A stretch of 64,000 bases of DNA from Janthinobacterium fluminis (GCF_028595325.1 NZ_JAQQXR010000001.1:248001-312000); one strand, 5' to 3'. Positions 45,358 through 52,334 are shown, numbered from the stretch's first letter. Program-made: numbers and translations. The notes: a model not told the origin generated them from the letters alone.

Positions 45358-45462
45358 TCAAAACCCGTTGCGGTAGACGTGCATGGCGCGCCGCACGGCG
45401 GTGCAGGCGTCGGCGCCGCGCCGACGGTAAAAACGGTGCAGGTTAAAAATCGTGCGCATCAT
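45358..45462 (-). CDS. Very small basic phage ORF
   Basis: 34 residues (MMRTIFNLHRFYRRRGADAC, then TAVRRAMHVYRNGF). Its two adjacent ATG codons overlap the TGA of the upstream gene and its own TGA is one base before the next start. That tight packing on both sides is the main reason to call it. Confidence 0.45.
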   Translation of the reverse strand: MMRTIFNLHRFYRRRGADACTAVRRAMHVYRNGF

Positions 45463-45869
45463 TTGGCCGCCAGCGATGAGAGGAGGTCACGGATTTGCGC
45501 GACGGTTTCAGCGGAGACGGCGCCGGCAGCGGTCCAGTCCTGATCAACCAGGCGGCAGGCGCCGAGCAACTCGGCGCTCATCGCCATGCGCGCCGCCGCC
45601 TCGCGCAGTGAGGCGCCGTCGACGCCAAGCAGCGTTCCCGGTGGCGGCGTGCGACCGATGAAATAGCCCTTGGCGTCGTACATCGAGTAGCAGCCGGTCG
45701 AACACAGGCGGGTGCGGATGCCGCTCTTGCGCTGGCGCTCGGTCAGAAAATCAGCGTGCGCCTGGATGTGATCTGCTTGGCGCTGCGTGTTCGTGATGGC
45801 AGTGCAATCGCCGCGTGAAAGGCGCTGGTCGATAGCTGCTGATGCTGTTGCTGCATTCATGGTGTCCAT
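45459..45869 (-). CDS. Phage protein of unknown function
   Basis: 136 residues. Residues RLCSTGCYSMYDAKGYFIGR carry two cysteines in a short loop; the N-terminal part is helical and polar. No family recognised. It is tightly linked to the small gene downstream and separated by 60 bases from DGR target 3 upstream. Confidence 0.62.
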   Translation of the reverse strand: MDTMNAATASAAIDQRLSRGDCTAITNTQRQADHIQAHADFLTERQRKSGIRTRLCSTGCYSMYDAKGYFIGRTPPPGTLLGVDGASLREAAARMAMSAELLGACRLVDQDWTAAGAVSAETVAQIRDLLSSLAAK

Positions 45870-45888
45870 CCGTGTCTGGTGACAATGA

Positions 45889-45910
45889 GGGCGGCTATGC
45901 GCCGCCGCCC
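45889..45910. other. Hairpin downstream of VR3
   Basis: Perfect 7-base stem GGGCGGC/GCCGCCC (45889-45895 with 45904-45910), 8-base loop, 33 bases beyond the VR3 IMH end. Spacing is close to that of the hairpin after VR2, suggesting a conserved target-site element. Confidence 0.55.
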
Positions 45911-45929
45911 CGGGATTCGAATTGATGAA

Positions 45930-46577
45930 TTACTGAATTTTTAATCTGCGGACGGCGCGCGCGCGGCCCTCGTCAGACTTGCGGTAGCCGTTCTGGTAGC
46001 CATCGTCGAAATCCTGGCCCCACGCGTCGGAGGGATACGCTGCGTACTGCGTGCTTGACCAGTACCAGTGCACGCCCAGCGAGTCCGCGCCGACACCGGG
46101 CTGGAAGCCCTCGGTGGCGGTCGCGCCCGGCACATCGTCCGTGTATGCGACGCCCGCTGGAACGCTGTGCGCATTGACGCCATCGAGGCCGTCGGCGAAG
46201 TTTTCCCAGTCGGTCGGCTTGAAATGGCGGTAGAGCAGCTCAAGCTCGTCGCGACTGGGGATGTACCAGTCTGCGAAACCCTCGATAACCAGGTCCAGCG
46301 CGGTGGCGGCCAGCGCGCTGCCGGCTGCGGCCATGGCCTTGGTGTTCGCCATGCCGTCGGCGAAGTGCTCGGCGCCATCGACGCGGGAGGTCGAGTTGCT
46401 CCAGGCTCCCTTGAGCGCGCCGGCGGCCGGTGAGGCGATCAGTGCATACTCGGCGCCATCGAAGGCGATGCGGCCGGCGTAGAAGCCGCCGGCCAGCCGG
46501 GCGCCGATGGCAACGGGGACGCCGCTGGCGGGGATGGTTGCGGAGACTGCGTCGGGTGTTGCGGGTGTTGGGGCCAT
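45930..46577 (-). CDS. DGR target protein 3, DUF1566-type, first gene of the leftward operon
   Basis: 215 residues from the ATG at 46577, nine bases after GGAG; an in-frame ATG four codons earlier is possible. RLAGGFYAGRIAFDGAEYAL, AEHFADGMANTKAMAAAG and FADWYIPSRDELELLYRHF align with target 2, and WYWSSTQYAAYPSDAW leads into the variable tail. Eleven VR bases differ from TR at adenines and one elsewhere (a Tyr to Asp change in the KS(Y/D)EG end). It follows the leftward promoter by about 35 bases, so it is the most strongly expressed target on induction. Confidence 0.92.
   Translation of the reverse strand: MAPTPATPDAVSATIPASGVPVAIGARLAGGFYAGRIAFDGAEYALIASPAAGALKGAWSNSTSRVDGAEHFADGMANTKAMAAAGSALAATALDLVIEGFADWYIPSRDELELLYRHFKPTDWENFADGLDGVNAHSVPAGVAYTDDVPGATATEGFQPGVGADSLGVHWYWSSTQYAAYPSDAWGQDFDDGYQNGYRKSDEGRARAVRRLKIQ
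45944..46052 (-). repeat. Variable repeat VR3
   Basis: 109 bases aligned to TR: eleven adenine substitutions, one T to G in the otherwise constant end. It lies 3.7 kb from TR with five genes between it and VR2. Confidence 0.94.
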
Positions 46578-46610
46578 CTTGTTCTCCATCGGTTGGTGAG
46601 TCGATGGAGT

Positions 46611-46653
46611 ATATTAGTCCGACTGCTTGTGCGGTGTCAACAGTCGGACTAAT
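46611..46653 (-). promoter_or_regulatory. Leftward early promoter with repressor operator (PL-like)
   Basis: On the minus strand TTGACA (46635-46640), 18-base spacer, TAATAT (46611-46616). It is embedded in an inverted pair of 13-base half-sites, ATTAGTCCGACTG (46613-46625) and CAGTCGGACTAAT (46641-46653). The same arrangement recurs at 48054-48095. Likely CI-type repressor or Cro sites controlling the DGR-xis-int operon. Confidence 0.88.
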
Positions 46654-46715
46654 AAATTTTACCGAAAAGAAAACATCCTGCCCGATGTAGATGTGAGAAG
46701 TTGCCTATTTGGTTG

Positions 46716-47165
46716 CTAAATGTCACTGCAAAGCTCAGACCAGCGGAAGTCCATCTTCCATTTGTCGGCGTCTTCTAGCCGTGCAGTCTCTGTTGTCACA
46801 ATGTAACGCCGAGGGTCGCCATAACCGCCCATGGCGTTTTTGGCGTTCACAATGCCGCAAACTGCGCCGGTACTTGGTGATACTGCCACTCCGGAAAACC
46901 TCGCTGACTCGGGGTCATTTAACATGCTTACGATTTGCTCCTGAGCCTTTGCGATCAACGCTTCCTCTGTTGATTTCTTACGGACCGGCGAGCCACTCGT
47001 GCTTGTCACTCCCCCCGAAGCCAAACGTTCTACTGCATCAAGGCAGGCAGCCCTCTTTGTCGGAGACTTCAAGGAAACGCATGCATCCCGCAGAATGCTC
47101 TTGTCATTTGCACCAGCAAACGATGTCGCCAATAAGAGTGGCAAGGTTGCAATTAATCGCCTCAT
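46716..47165 (-). CDS. Secreted protein downstream of the repressor; candidate lysogenic-conversion gene
   Basis: 149 residues from the ATG at 47165, eight bases after AGGAGAA; longer in-frame starts are less likely. A Sec signal peptide (MRRLIATLPLLLATSFAGA) is cut before ND. The mature part has paired cysteines (RDACVSL, RAACLD, GAVCGIV, SELCSDI) and a segment DPESARFSGVAV. No lipobox. Unknown family. It is 65 bases after the repressor gene on the same strand, so it should be expressed in the lysogen. Confidence 0.72.
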   Translation of the reverse strand: MRRLIATLPLLLATSFAGANDKSILRDACVSLKSPTKRAACLDAVERLASGGVTSTSGSPVRKKSTEEALIAKAQEQIVSMLNDPESARFSGVAVSPSTGAVCGIVNAKNAMGGYGDPRRYIVTTETARLEDADKWKMDFRWSELCSDI

Positions 47166-47230
47166 TGATCTTCTCCTAGTAGAGGGAGTATTGAATAGAC
47201 TCGGTATCAAAAAGTCACCTTATGCAGCAA

Positions 47231-48019
47231 CTAAAGGCGATCCCTGAAGTTTCTAGGCTCAAATCGTACGACACGGCCTACCACCTGGCATTCACCATTG
47301 CGGCATGGTTCTTGACGATACGTAGGATTTTCCGACGTTAGATACCACTCCCGCCGCTCATATTTTAGCCGCTTCACCACTGCTTGGCCGTTGAAGTTTA
47401 TAGCGAATACGCCGCCACTGACACGTTGTCGGTCGTGTACGTTGATGATCGCGATATCGCCTTCGTACATCAATGGAACCATGCTTTCGCCTTTGACCTT
47501 GACAGCGAGTAGACATTGGGGGTCGAGGTCGTTCTCTTCAACCCATTGCCGTGGGACGTGTAGTTTTCCGCCATCATCGAAGTTTTCGACGGTCTCAAAC
47601 CCAGTGACGCCAGCTTGTAAATGGAAAGAAACCATCCTTATGGGGATTGTTGCGGGAGCATGATCATCATCGGCTGTAACCCGACGAGCTCCAAACTGCT
47701 CAGCAACTTTCTCCATGTCTTCTGTATGTTGGATGACCGCCTCAGCGAACTTTGTTGCCTGCCCAGCGAGGGTCGGACTAAAGTCGGCAAGGGCAACTCC
47801 CAATAGATTCGCAAGCTTAATCCCAGCTTCGACGTTCAACGGGATCTTCCCATTTAGGTATTGGGCAAGGGCACTTTGACCAAAGCCTAGGCTCTCGCAT
47901 GCGGCCTCTTGCGAAGCAGGCAATTTCGCATCACGCCGCTCCCTCTGCCAATTTTGGAAGAGAAGTTTCAGTTTTGCAGCTTCGGCAAGCTGTTCGTTGG
48001 AGAGGGGGAGGGCTGGCAT
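47231..48019 (-). CDS. CI-like repressor with LexA/S24 peptidase domain
   Basis: 262 residues. N-terminal HTH (KLPASQEAACESLGFGQSAL, AQYLNGKIPLNVEAGIKLAN) and a C-terminal S24 domain with catalytic Ser in KGESMVPLMYEGD and Lys in GQAVVKRLKYE; an Ala-Gly cleavage candidate lies in LQAGVTG. It represses lytic genes and would self-cleave on RecA activation. Its ATG lacks a ribosome site: TGCAAAATG. A -10-like TATATT lies only 7-8 bases before the ATG, so the mRNA may be leaderless. Its promoter region overlaps the rightward operator. Confidence 0.9.
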   Translation of the reverse strand: MPALPLSNEQLAEAAKLKLLFQNWQRERRDAKLPASQEAACESLGFGQSALAQYLNGKIPLNVEAGIKLANLLGVALADFSPTLAGQATKFAEAVIQHTEDMEKVAEQFGARRVTADDDHAPATIPIRMVSFHLQAGVTGFETVENFDDGGKLHVPRQWVEENDLDPQCLLAVKVKGESMVPLMYEGDIAIINVHDRQRVSGGVFAINFNGQAVVKRLKYERREWYLTSENPTYRQEPCRNGECQVVGRVVRFEPRNFRDRL

Positions 48020-48053
48020 TTTGCAAGAATATAAGGAAAACTAATAAATCTCA

Positions 48054-48095
48054 ATTAGTCTGACTGTTGACACAATTAAGCAGTCGGACTAATAT
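48054..48095 (+). promoter_or_regulatory. Rightward early promoter with repressor operator (PR-like)
   Basis: TTGACA at 48067-48072, exact 17-base spacer, TAATAT at 48090-48095: a consensus sigma-70 promoter. Half-sites ATTAGTCTGACTG (48054-48066) and CAGTCGGACTAAT (48081-48093) match the leftward operator except one base. Repressor binding would cover both promoter boxes. Confidence 0.9.
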
Positions 48096-48102
48096 GAGCC
48101 GC

Positions 48103-48420
48103 ATGAACCCTATCGCACGCATCCGAGCACAGCTCGGCGTCACGCAATCTGCAATGGCAGAGGCCCTGAACGTAACGCAGGGAAATATCTCGCACTACGA
48201 ACGCGGACAAGGTATCCCTCCTGAGATGGCAAAGCGTCTTATCGCCTACGCGCTGACTATGGGTCAGGTCGTGACGTTTGAGCAAATATATGGGTTAGTT
48301 CAACCTCCCATTGTTGGCCACGCCGGTCGCCAATCCCCGTCGCCCCACCAAATCCTCGACATGGTGCCCGAGTGCGCCGTGGTAACGACATTTCCACCGA
48401 AAGAAATATCGCGCGGCTGA
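48103..48420 (+). CDS. Cro-like HTH regulator
   Basis: 105 residues from the ATG at 48103 (108 from one at 48094). The HTH is plain: RIRAQLGVTQSAMAEALNVT then QGNISHYERGQGIPPEMAKR. The ATG at 48094 lies inside the -10 box, so it cannot be in the mRNA; the ATG at 48103 falls about where transcription should begin, so this gene is probably translated from a leaderless message. It should act as the Cro counterpart of the repressor at 47231. Confidence 0.88.
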   Translation: MNPIARIRAQLGVTQSAMAEALNVTQGNISHYERGQGIPPEMAKRLIAYALTMGQVVTFEQIYGLVQPPIVGHAGRQSPSPHQILDMVPECAVVTTFPPKEISRG

Positions 48421-48460
48421 ATAGTCGCGCGCTCACAACCCTCGTTCAGCTCATCCCGAC

Positions 48461-48574
48461 TTGTTCGCGGAACAGCACCAAGGCGCGGATTGGAAAGACA
48501 TCTTTCCCGGTGCTACTAATCATGCCGGTGCTATCGCCGGCGCAACCACCACCTCAATCGAAGGAAAAGCATGA
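48461..48574 (+). CDS. Possible short phage ORF with non-ATG start
   Basis: A frame open from 48425, with TTG at 48461 as the only usual start codon, encodes LFAEQHQGADWKDIFPGATN and ends in a TGA overlapping the ATG of the next gene. Its protein-like composition and the ATGA overlap favour a real gene; the missing start and ribosome site weigh against, so it may be a decayed gene. Confidence 0.3.
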   Translation: MFAEQHQGADWKDIFPGATNHAGAIAGATTTSIEGKA

Positions 48575-48942
48575 ACAACCAAGACGCCCCGCTTCAAGAA
48601 ACTGCCCTCACGGGAATTGCTGCCTGGAGAGCCACGGGACCGCAAACCAAGGAAGAGCGCGCACTGATGCACAAGCGGTTGCAGAAGCTTGTCGAAATGC
48701 ACGAGGCAATCGACCGCAGCATGCCGGACCTTCCGAAGAATGTCGGGAATGGCGACGTGACATCGATCCTGACGCTGCTGGAGATCCGCGCGCTGAGCGC
48801 CGACACGGTGGTCGCCACGGCGGCGCGCGAAGGGGTCAAGGCGATGTATGCGCGTGTCGCGGCTCAGCAGCGTATCGATGAAGCGGAGCGCCCCATTGCG
48901 GAGGAGTACTCCTCGCTCGTTCGCCGCGTCAACAGGAACTAG
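48571..48942 (+). CDS. Phage protein of unknown function
   Basis: 123 residues, good ribosome site AAGGAAAAG. Mostly helical: EERALMHKRLQKLVEMHEAI, VTSILTLLEIRALSADTVVA, and a C-terminal IAEEYSSLVRRV. No recognised family; an early regulator or replication accessory by position. It converges with the small gene 48962-49156. Confidence 0.65.
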   Translation: MNNQDAPLQETALTGIAAWRATGPQTKEERALMHKRLQKLVEMHEAIDRSMPDLPKNVGNGDVTSILTLLEIRALSADTVVATAAREGVKAMYARVAAQQRIDEAERPIAEEYSSLVRRVNRN

Positions 48943-48961
48943 TCGTGCGCCCGTGGAGTCG

Positions 48962-49156
48962 CTAAATACGAGTCGATGATGCCTGCGGTTTTATAACCTC
49001 GTCCATCAGGTCGTAGACATGTTGTTCGTAGGTGGCCTCGGGGCTGGTATGCACTGGCAGGCCCGGCTTGTAGCCTATTCCCTGAACATTCATCTGCGTG
49101 AGTGCTTCGCTGCGGATATGGGCGGCCAGTGCAAGTCTGGCGTAATCGTGTTCCAT
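48962..49156 (-). CDS. Small phage protein on the opposite strand
   Basis: 64 residues (MEHDYARLALAAHIRSEALT...), ribosome site GAAGGA. Longer in-frame starts are weaker. No family recognised. It is divergent from the CII-like gene, with an AT-rich 130-base region between them holding promoters for both; being the only leftward gene in the right arm it may be lysogenic or accessory. Confidence 0.6.
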   Translation of the reverse strand: MEHDYARLALAAHIRSEALTQMNVQGIGYKPGLPVHTSPEATYEQHVYDLMDEVIKPQASSTRI

Positions 49157-49287
49157 GAGGGTTCCTTCGTGTTGCTGTTGATGTTGCGGAAATGAAATAG
49201 TAACGCATTTGCAACCCTCGCCATATTTATTTTAAGAAGTATCACATTTCTTTTTGATAATTTCGCCATTTGTTTAAAGGTTTTCAT

Positions 49288-49731
49288 ATGAACATCGCCG
49301 ATGCGTTCCACAAGACGGTCCACGCTGCCCTAGGCGGCTGCGAGGCACTGGCCGTGCGGCTTGGCATGAGCGCGCAGGTGCTGCGCAACAAGGCCAACCC
49401 GAACAACGCCTCCAACAAGGCGCTGCTGGAGGACGCCGACCGCGTCATGGGCATCACCGGCGATTTCCAAGTCCTGCACGCCTTGGCGGCGAACCACGGC
49501 TTCGTGTGCATCAAGGTCGAGGCCGACGTCAGCGCGAGCGACATGGCAGTGCTGGAGGTCGTCACCCGCGTCTGGTCGGCCAATGGCGACGTCGGCGCCG
49601 AGGTGCATCGCGCGCTGGCGGATGGCCGGGTCGAGAAGCGCGAGGTGGTGAAGGTTGAGGTCGCGATCTACCAGGCCCAGCGCGCGCTGCTCGAACTGCG
49701 TGGCCGCCTGTACGGCATGGCCGAAAAATAG
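49288..49731 (+). CDS. CII-family phage regulatory protein
   Basis: 147 residues from the ATG at 49288 (AAAGG upstream). HTH-type opening DAFHKTVHAALGGCEALAVR, LGMSAQVLRNKANPNNASNK, followed by ITGDFQVLHALAANHGFV, matches the CII/YmfL-like regulatory family of lambdoid and P2-like phages. The C-terminal half is helical. It probably activates a lysogeny-establishing promoter; the target is unknown. Confidence 0.82.
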   Translation: MNIADAFHKTVHAALGGCEALAVRLGMSAQVLRNKANPNNASNKALLEDADRVMGITGDFQVLHALAANHGFVCIKVEADVSASDMAVLEVVTRVWSANGDVGAEVHRALADGRVEKREVVKVEVAIYQAQRALLELRGRLYGMAEK

Positions 49732-49799
49732 CGCACCACGAATGCATCGTCGCACGGCCCAAAACAGTCACTTTATTTTTAGTCAACAAAGGAGCAAGC

Positions 49800-50042
49800 A
49801 TGGCAGAAGCAAAACCCGCAACACGAGATGCATCAGGCGGTCTGTTCGCTCACCTGATGAGCAAGCTGGAACTGAAGAACTACGCCGCGCTGGCGCGCGC
49901 GCTGCAGGTGGCGCCGCCGGTCATCAGCAAGATCACGCACGGCCGCCTGGAAGTCGGCGACCGCCTGATCCTGCTGATTCATGAAAAATTCGGCTTGCCG
50001 GTCGCCGAAATCCGCAAGCTGCTTGCGGCCCCGTCGGCATGA
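49800..50042 (+). CDS. Small HTH protein, paralogous family to chromosomal 9305-9592
   Basis: 80 residues. KLELKNYAALARALQVAPPV, ISKITHGRLEVGDRLILLIH, EKFGLPVAEIRKLL: helix pattern of a lambda-repressor-like fold. It aligns with the chromosomal protein over most of its length (APPVISKI/QPPIISKI; LLIHEK/LLRMHEK). Its stop overlaps the start of the next small ORF. Role unknown. Confidence 0.75.
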   Translation: MAEAKPATRDASGGLFAHLMSKLELKNYAALARALQVAPPVISKITHGRLEVGDRLILLIHEKFGLPVAEIRKLLAAPSA

Positions 50043-50155
50043 CGCAGCGGCAAGAAGAGCAGGGCTGCGCCGGTGCGCCGCAGCCGGACCCTGGACACGT
50101 GATGACCCGGGAGCGCTACGAACGACTGGCGCGCGAAGCGGCTGGGCAGAAATAG
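50039..50155 (+). CDS. Small phage ORF coupled to the HTH gene
   Basis: 38 residues (MTQRQEEQGCAGAPQPDPGH, VMTRERYERLAREAAGQK). Its ATG overlaps the TGA of the HTH gene and it ends three bases before a hairpin, which fits a real last gene of a transcript. No recognised family. Confidence 0.45.
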   Translation: MTQRQEEQGCAGAPQPDPGHVMTRERYERLAREAAGQK

Positions 50156-50157
50156 AA

Positions 50158-50180
50158 AAGCCCGCGGTTAAGGCGGGCTT
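50158..50180 (+). terminator. Hairpin after the HTH gene
   Basis: Perfect 8-base stem AAGCCCGC/GCGGGCTT (50158-50165 with 50173-50180), 7-base loop, not followed by a T run. Possibly a partial or antitermination-sensitive terminator. Confidence 0.6.
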
Positions 50181-50206
50181 AGCACAACAACTACTGAAAG
50201 GCTTCA

Positions 50207-50548
50207 ATGAGAACTATAGCACAATCCCACACCATTAAACTCCCCCGCATCAACTCGCGGCCCTACCGCCTTTTGCAGGCGCTGCTGGCCGGCGCCGGCA
50301 CGTTCTACCAGGTCTGCGAGCGCGCGGGGCTGGACATCGAGCAGCCCGGCGCCGAACCTCTCTTGCGCGGGCTATTCGAGGGCATGCTCGCGACCGGCGT
50401 GGCAAAGCTGGACGGCATCCTCTATTCGGTCACGCTGCGCGCCCGCCTTGCGCTGGAGGAGCCGGCGGTGCCGGCCTGCGGGCAAGTCGCGGCGCCGCAC
50501 TTCCGCGGCGCCGCGGCGGCGATGCCGGTGCTGGTGGTGCGCGCATGA
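50207..50548 (+). CDS. Phage protein of unknown function
   Basis: 113 residues, ribosome site GAAAGG. Helical N-terminal half with SRPYRLLQALLAGAGTFYQV and LLRGLFEGMLATGVAKLDG, which looks like a winged-helix, and an Ala/Pro-rich tail. It overlaps the methyltransferase gene start by four bases. Confidence 0.62.
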   Translation: MRTIAQSHTIKLPRINSRPYRLLQALLAGAGTFYQVCERAGLDIEQPGAEPLLRGLFEGMLATGVAKLDGILYSVTLRARLALEEPAVPACGQVAAPHFRGAAAAMPVLVVRA

Positions 50549-51465
50549 GGGCCATTGACCTCTTCGCCGGCGCGGGCGGCTTCACGACCGGCGCCGTCAT
50601 GGGCGGCTGCTCCGTTGTTTGGGCCGCCAATCACTGGCAGAGTGCTGTCGATGCGCACGCGCTCAACCATCCCGGAACCATCCACGCGTGTCAGGACCTG
50701 CAGCAGGCCGCGTGGGCTGACGTGCCCGCCCATGATCTGCTGCTGGCGTCGCCGTGCTGCCAGGGACACAGCCGCGCCCGCGGCAAGCTGGCCGGCAACC
50801 CGCAGCACGACGCCAGCCGCTCGACGGCGTGGGCGGTGGTGTCGGCCGCGGAGCACCACCGTCCGCAAATCGTCGTAATCGAGAACGTCGTCGATTTCGC
50901 GGCCTGGTCGCTGTATCCGGCCTGGCGCATGGCGCTGGAGGCGCTCGGCTACTGCCTGGCGCCACACATCATCGACGCGGCCAACCACGGCGTGCCGCAG
51001 CATCGCGAGCGGCTGTTCATCGTCGCCACGCGCAGCAAGCACCCGCTGATGCTGCAGTTTCCGATCCTTGACCGCGTGCCAGCTAGCAGTTTCGTCGACT
51101 TCGAGGCCGGCGCCTGGCAGCCGATCAACAAACCCGGACGCAGCGCGGCGACGCTTCGTCGTGTCGGCGCTGGCCGCACGCAGCACGGCAAACGCTTTCT
51201 GGCGCCGTTCTACGGGTCCGGAAGCGGCGAGACTGGCCGCAGCCTGGGCCGCCCAATCGGCGCGATCACGACGCGGGACCGCTGGTCTGTCATTGATGGT
51301 GACCGTATGCGGATGCTGTCGAAATGGGAGTGCCGCGCGGCGATGGGCTTCCCGGCCAACTACCAGCTGCCGGCCCAGCATCGCCTGGCCGTGCACATAC
51401 TCGGCAACGCAGTGGCGCCGCCGGTGGCGCGCGACGTTATCCTGGCCATCAAGGCCGCAGCATGA
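50545..51465 (+). CDS. Phage DNA cytosine-5 methyltransferase (solitary)
   Basis: 306 residues. Motif I DLFAGAGGFTTG (5-16), IV SPCCQGHS with the catalytic Cys at 71 in place of the usual PPCQ, VI ENV (113-115), VIII QHRERLF (152-158), and IX/X: GAITTRDRW, MGFPANYQL and GNAVAPPVARDVI. A short target-recognition region lies between VIII and IX. No restriction endonuclease is adjacent, so it probably shields the phage from host restriction. It overlaps the replication gene by four bases. Confidence 0.9.
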   Translation: MRAIDLFAGAGGFTTGAVMGGCSVVWAANHWQSAVDAHALNHPGTIHACQDLQQAAWADVPAHDLLLASPCCQGHSRARGKLAGNPQHDASRSTAWAVVSAAEHHRPQIVVIENVVDFAAWSLYPAWRMALEALGYCLAPHIIDAANHGVPQHRERLFIVATRSKHPLMLQFPILDRVPASSFVDFEAGAWQPINKPGRSAATLRRVGAGRTQHGKRFLAPFYGSGSGETGRSLGRPIGAITTRDRWSVIDGDRMRMLSKWECRAAMGFPANYQLPAQHRLAVHILGNAVAPPVARDVILAIKAAA

Positions 51466-52334
51466 AGCGCCCATCGTTCCAATTTTACCCGGCGGACTGG
51501 AAAAATAACTCAAAATTGCGACGTTGTTCCGAGGCCGCGCGCGGCGCCTGGATAGACGTGCTTTGTCTGCTGCACGACAGCGATGAGTACGGCGTCTGCC
51601 GCTGGCCGCTCGACGAGCTGGCGCGCGCCGCTGGCGTGCCCATCAAACTGGTGCGCGAACTGTCCGCAAAGGATGTGCTTAAGGGCGCCGACACGGGCGC
51701 CCAGTCCTATGTGTACACGCCGCGCCACGCCGGAAAGAACGGCGAGCCCGCCACGCTGCTGGTGCCGGGCGATGGCCCATGCTGGTATTGCAGCCGCCTC
51801 GTCCGTGACGAGTGGGTGCGCCAAAAACGCGGCAGCGCAACGCGATTCACACCTGAAAACCAGCCACCAAAGCGCGCACCAGACCCCATACCAAAGGGGG
51901 GCATTGGTGCCCCGGTGGGTGACGGCCCTTCATCTCCATCTACATCTACAATAAAATCTAAAGCCCCAAACCCCGCTGACGCGGGGCCTGCCGCCAAGCC
52001 TCGCACCAACGGCATCGCCCTGGCCACCTTCCTCGACGAGTGCAGGGCCAGCGGGGAGCGGCCGCTGCGCGACTACGCGCCGCTGTGGGCCTACGTCGCG
52101 ACCGCCGGTATCGAGGACGACCACGTCGCCCTGGCCTGGGCCGAGTTCCGTCGCCGCTTCCTGCCGGGTGGCGTGCAGCCGGAGAAGCGGCAAAAGGACT
52201 GGCGCTGTACGTTCCGCAAGTACGTTGAAAACAATTATTTCAAGCTGTGGGCGATCGACCGGGACGGAAAATATTTCCTCACGGCGCAGGGCAAGCAGGC
52301 CGCTAAATTTCAAGAAAAGCAGGAGGCCGCATGA
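51462..52334 (+). CDS. Phage replication protein (O/DnaT-like)
   Basis: 290 residues from the ATG at 51462, overlapping the methyltransferase stop. N-terminal domain of the phage replisome-organiser type: FQFYPADWKNNSKLRRCSEA, ARGAWIDVLCLLHDSDEYGV. A Pro/Ser-rich linker (about 135-185) and a C-terminal DUF-type domain with LWAYVATAGIEDD and FRKYVENNYFK follow. It likely binds the phage origin and loads the helicase next door. An origin is often inside such a linker region; no iterons are visible in 51880-51990. Confidence 0.8.
   Translation: MKRPSFQFYPADWKNNSKLRRCSEAARGAWIDVLCLLHDSDEYGVCRWPLDELARAAGVPIKLVRELSAKDVLKGADTGAQSYVYTPRHAGKNGEPATLLVPGDGPCWYCSRLVRDEWVRQKRGSATRFTPENQPPKRAPDPIPKGGIGAPVGDGPSSPSTSTIKSKAPNPADAGPAAKPRTNGIALATFLDECRASGERPLRDYAPLWAYVATAGIEDDHVALAWAEFRRRFLPGGVQPEKRQKDWRCTFRKYVENNYFKLWAIDRDGKYFLTAQGKQAAKFQEKQEAA

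Noticed and set aside
48372..48881. 169-residue frame overlapping cro and the 48571 gene
   Set aside because: It lacks a ribosome site and crosses a better supported gene with a good start; its product is low complexity (Pro/Arg).
51880..51990. Iteron-type origin inside the O-like gene
   Set aside because: The linker region is of different composition but has no repeated motif that I can see.
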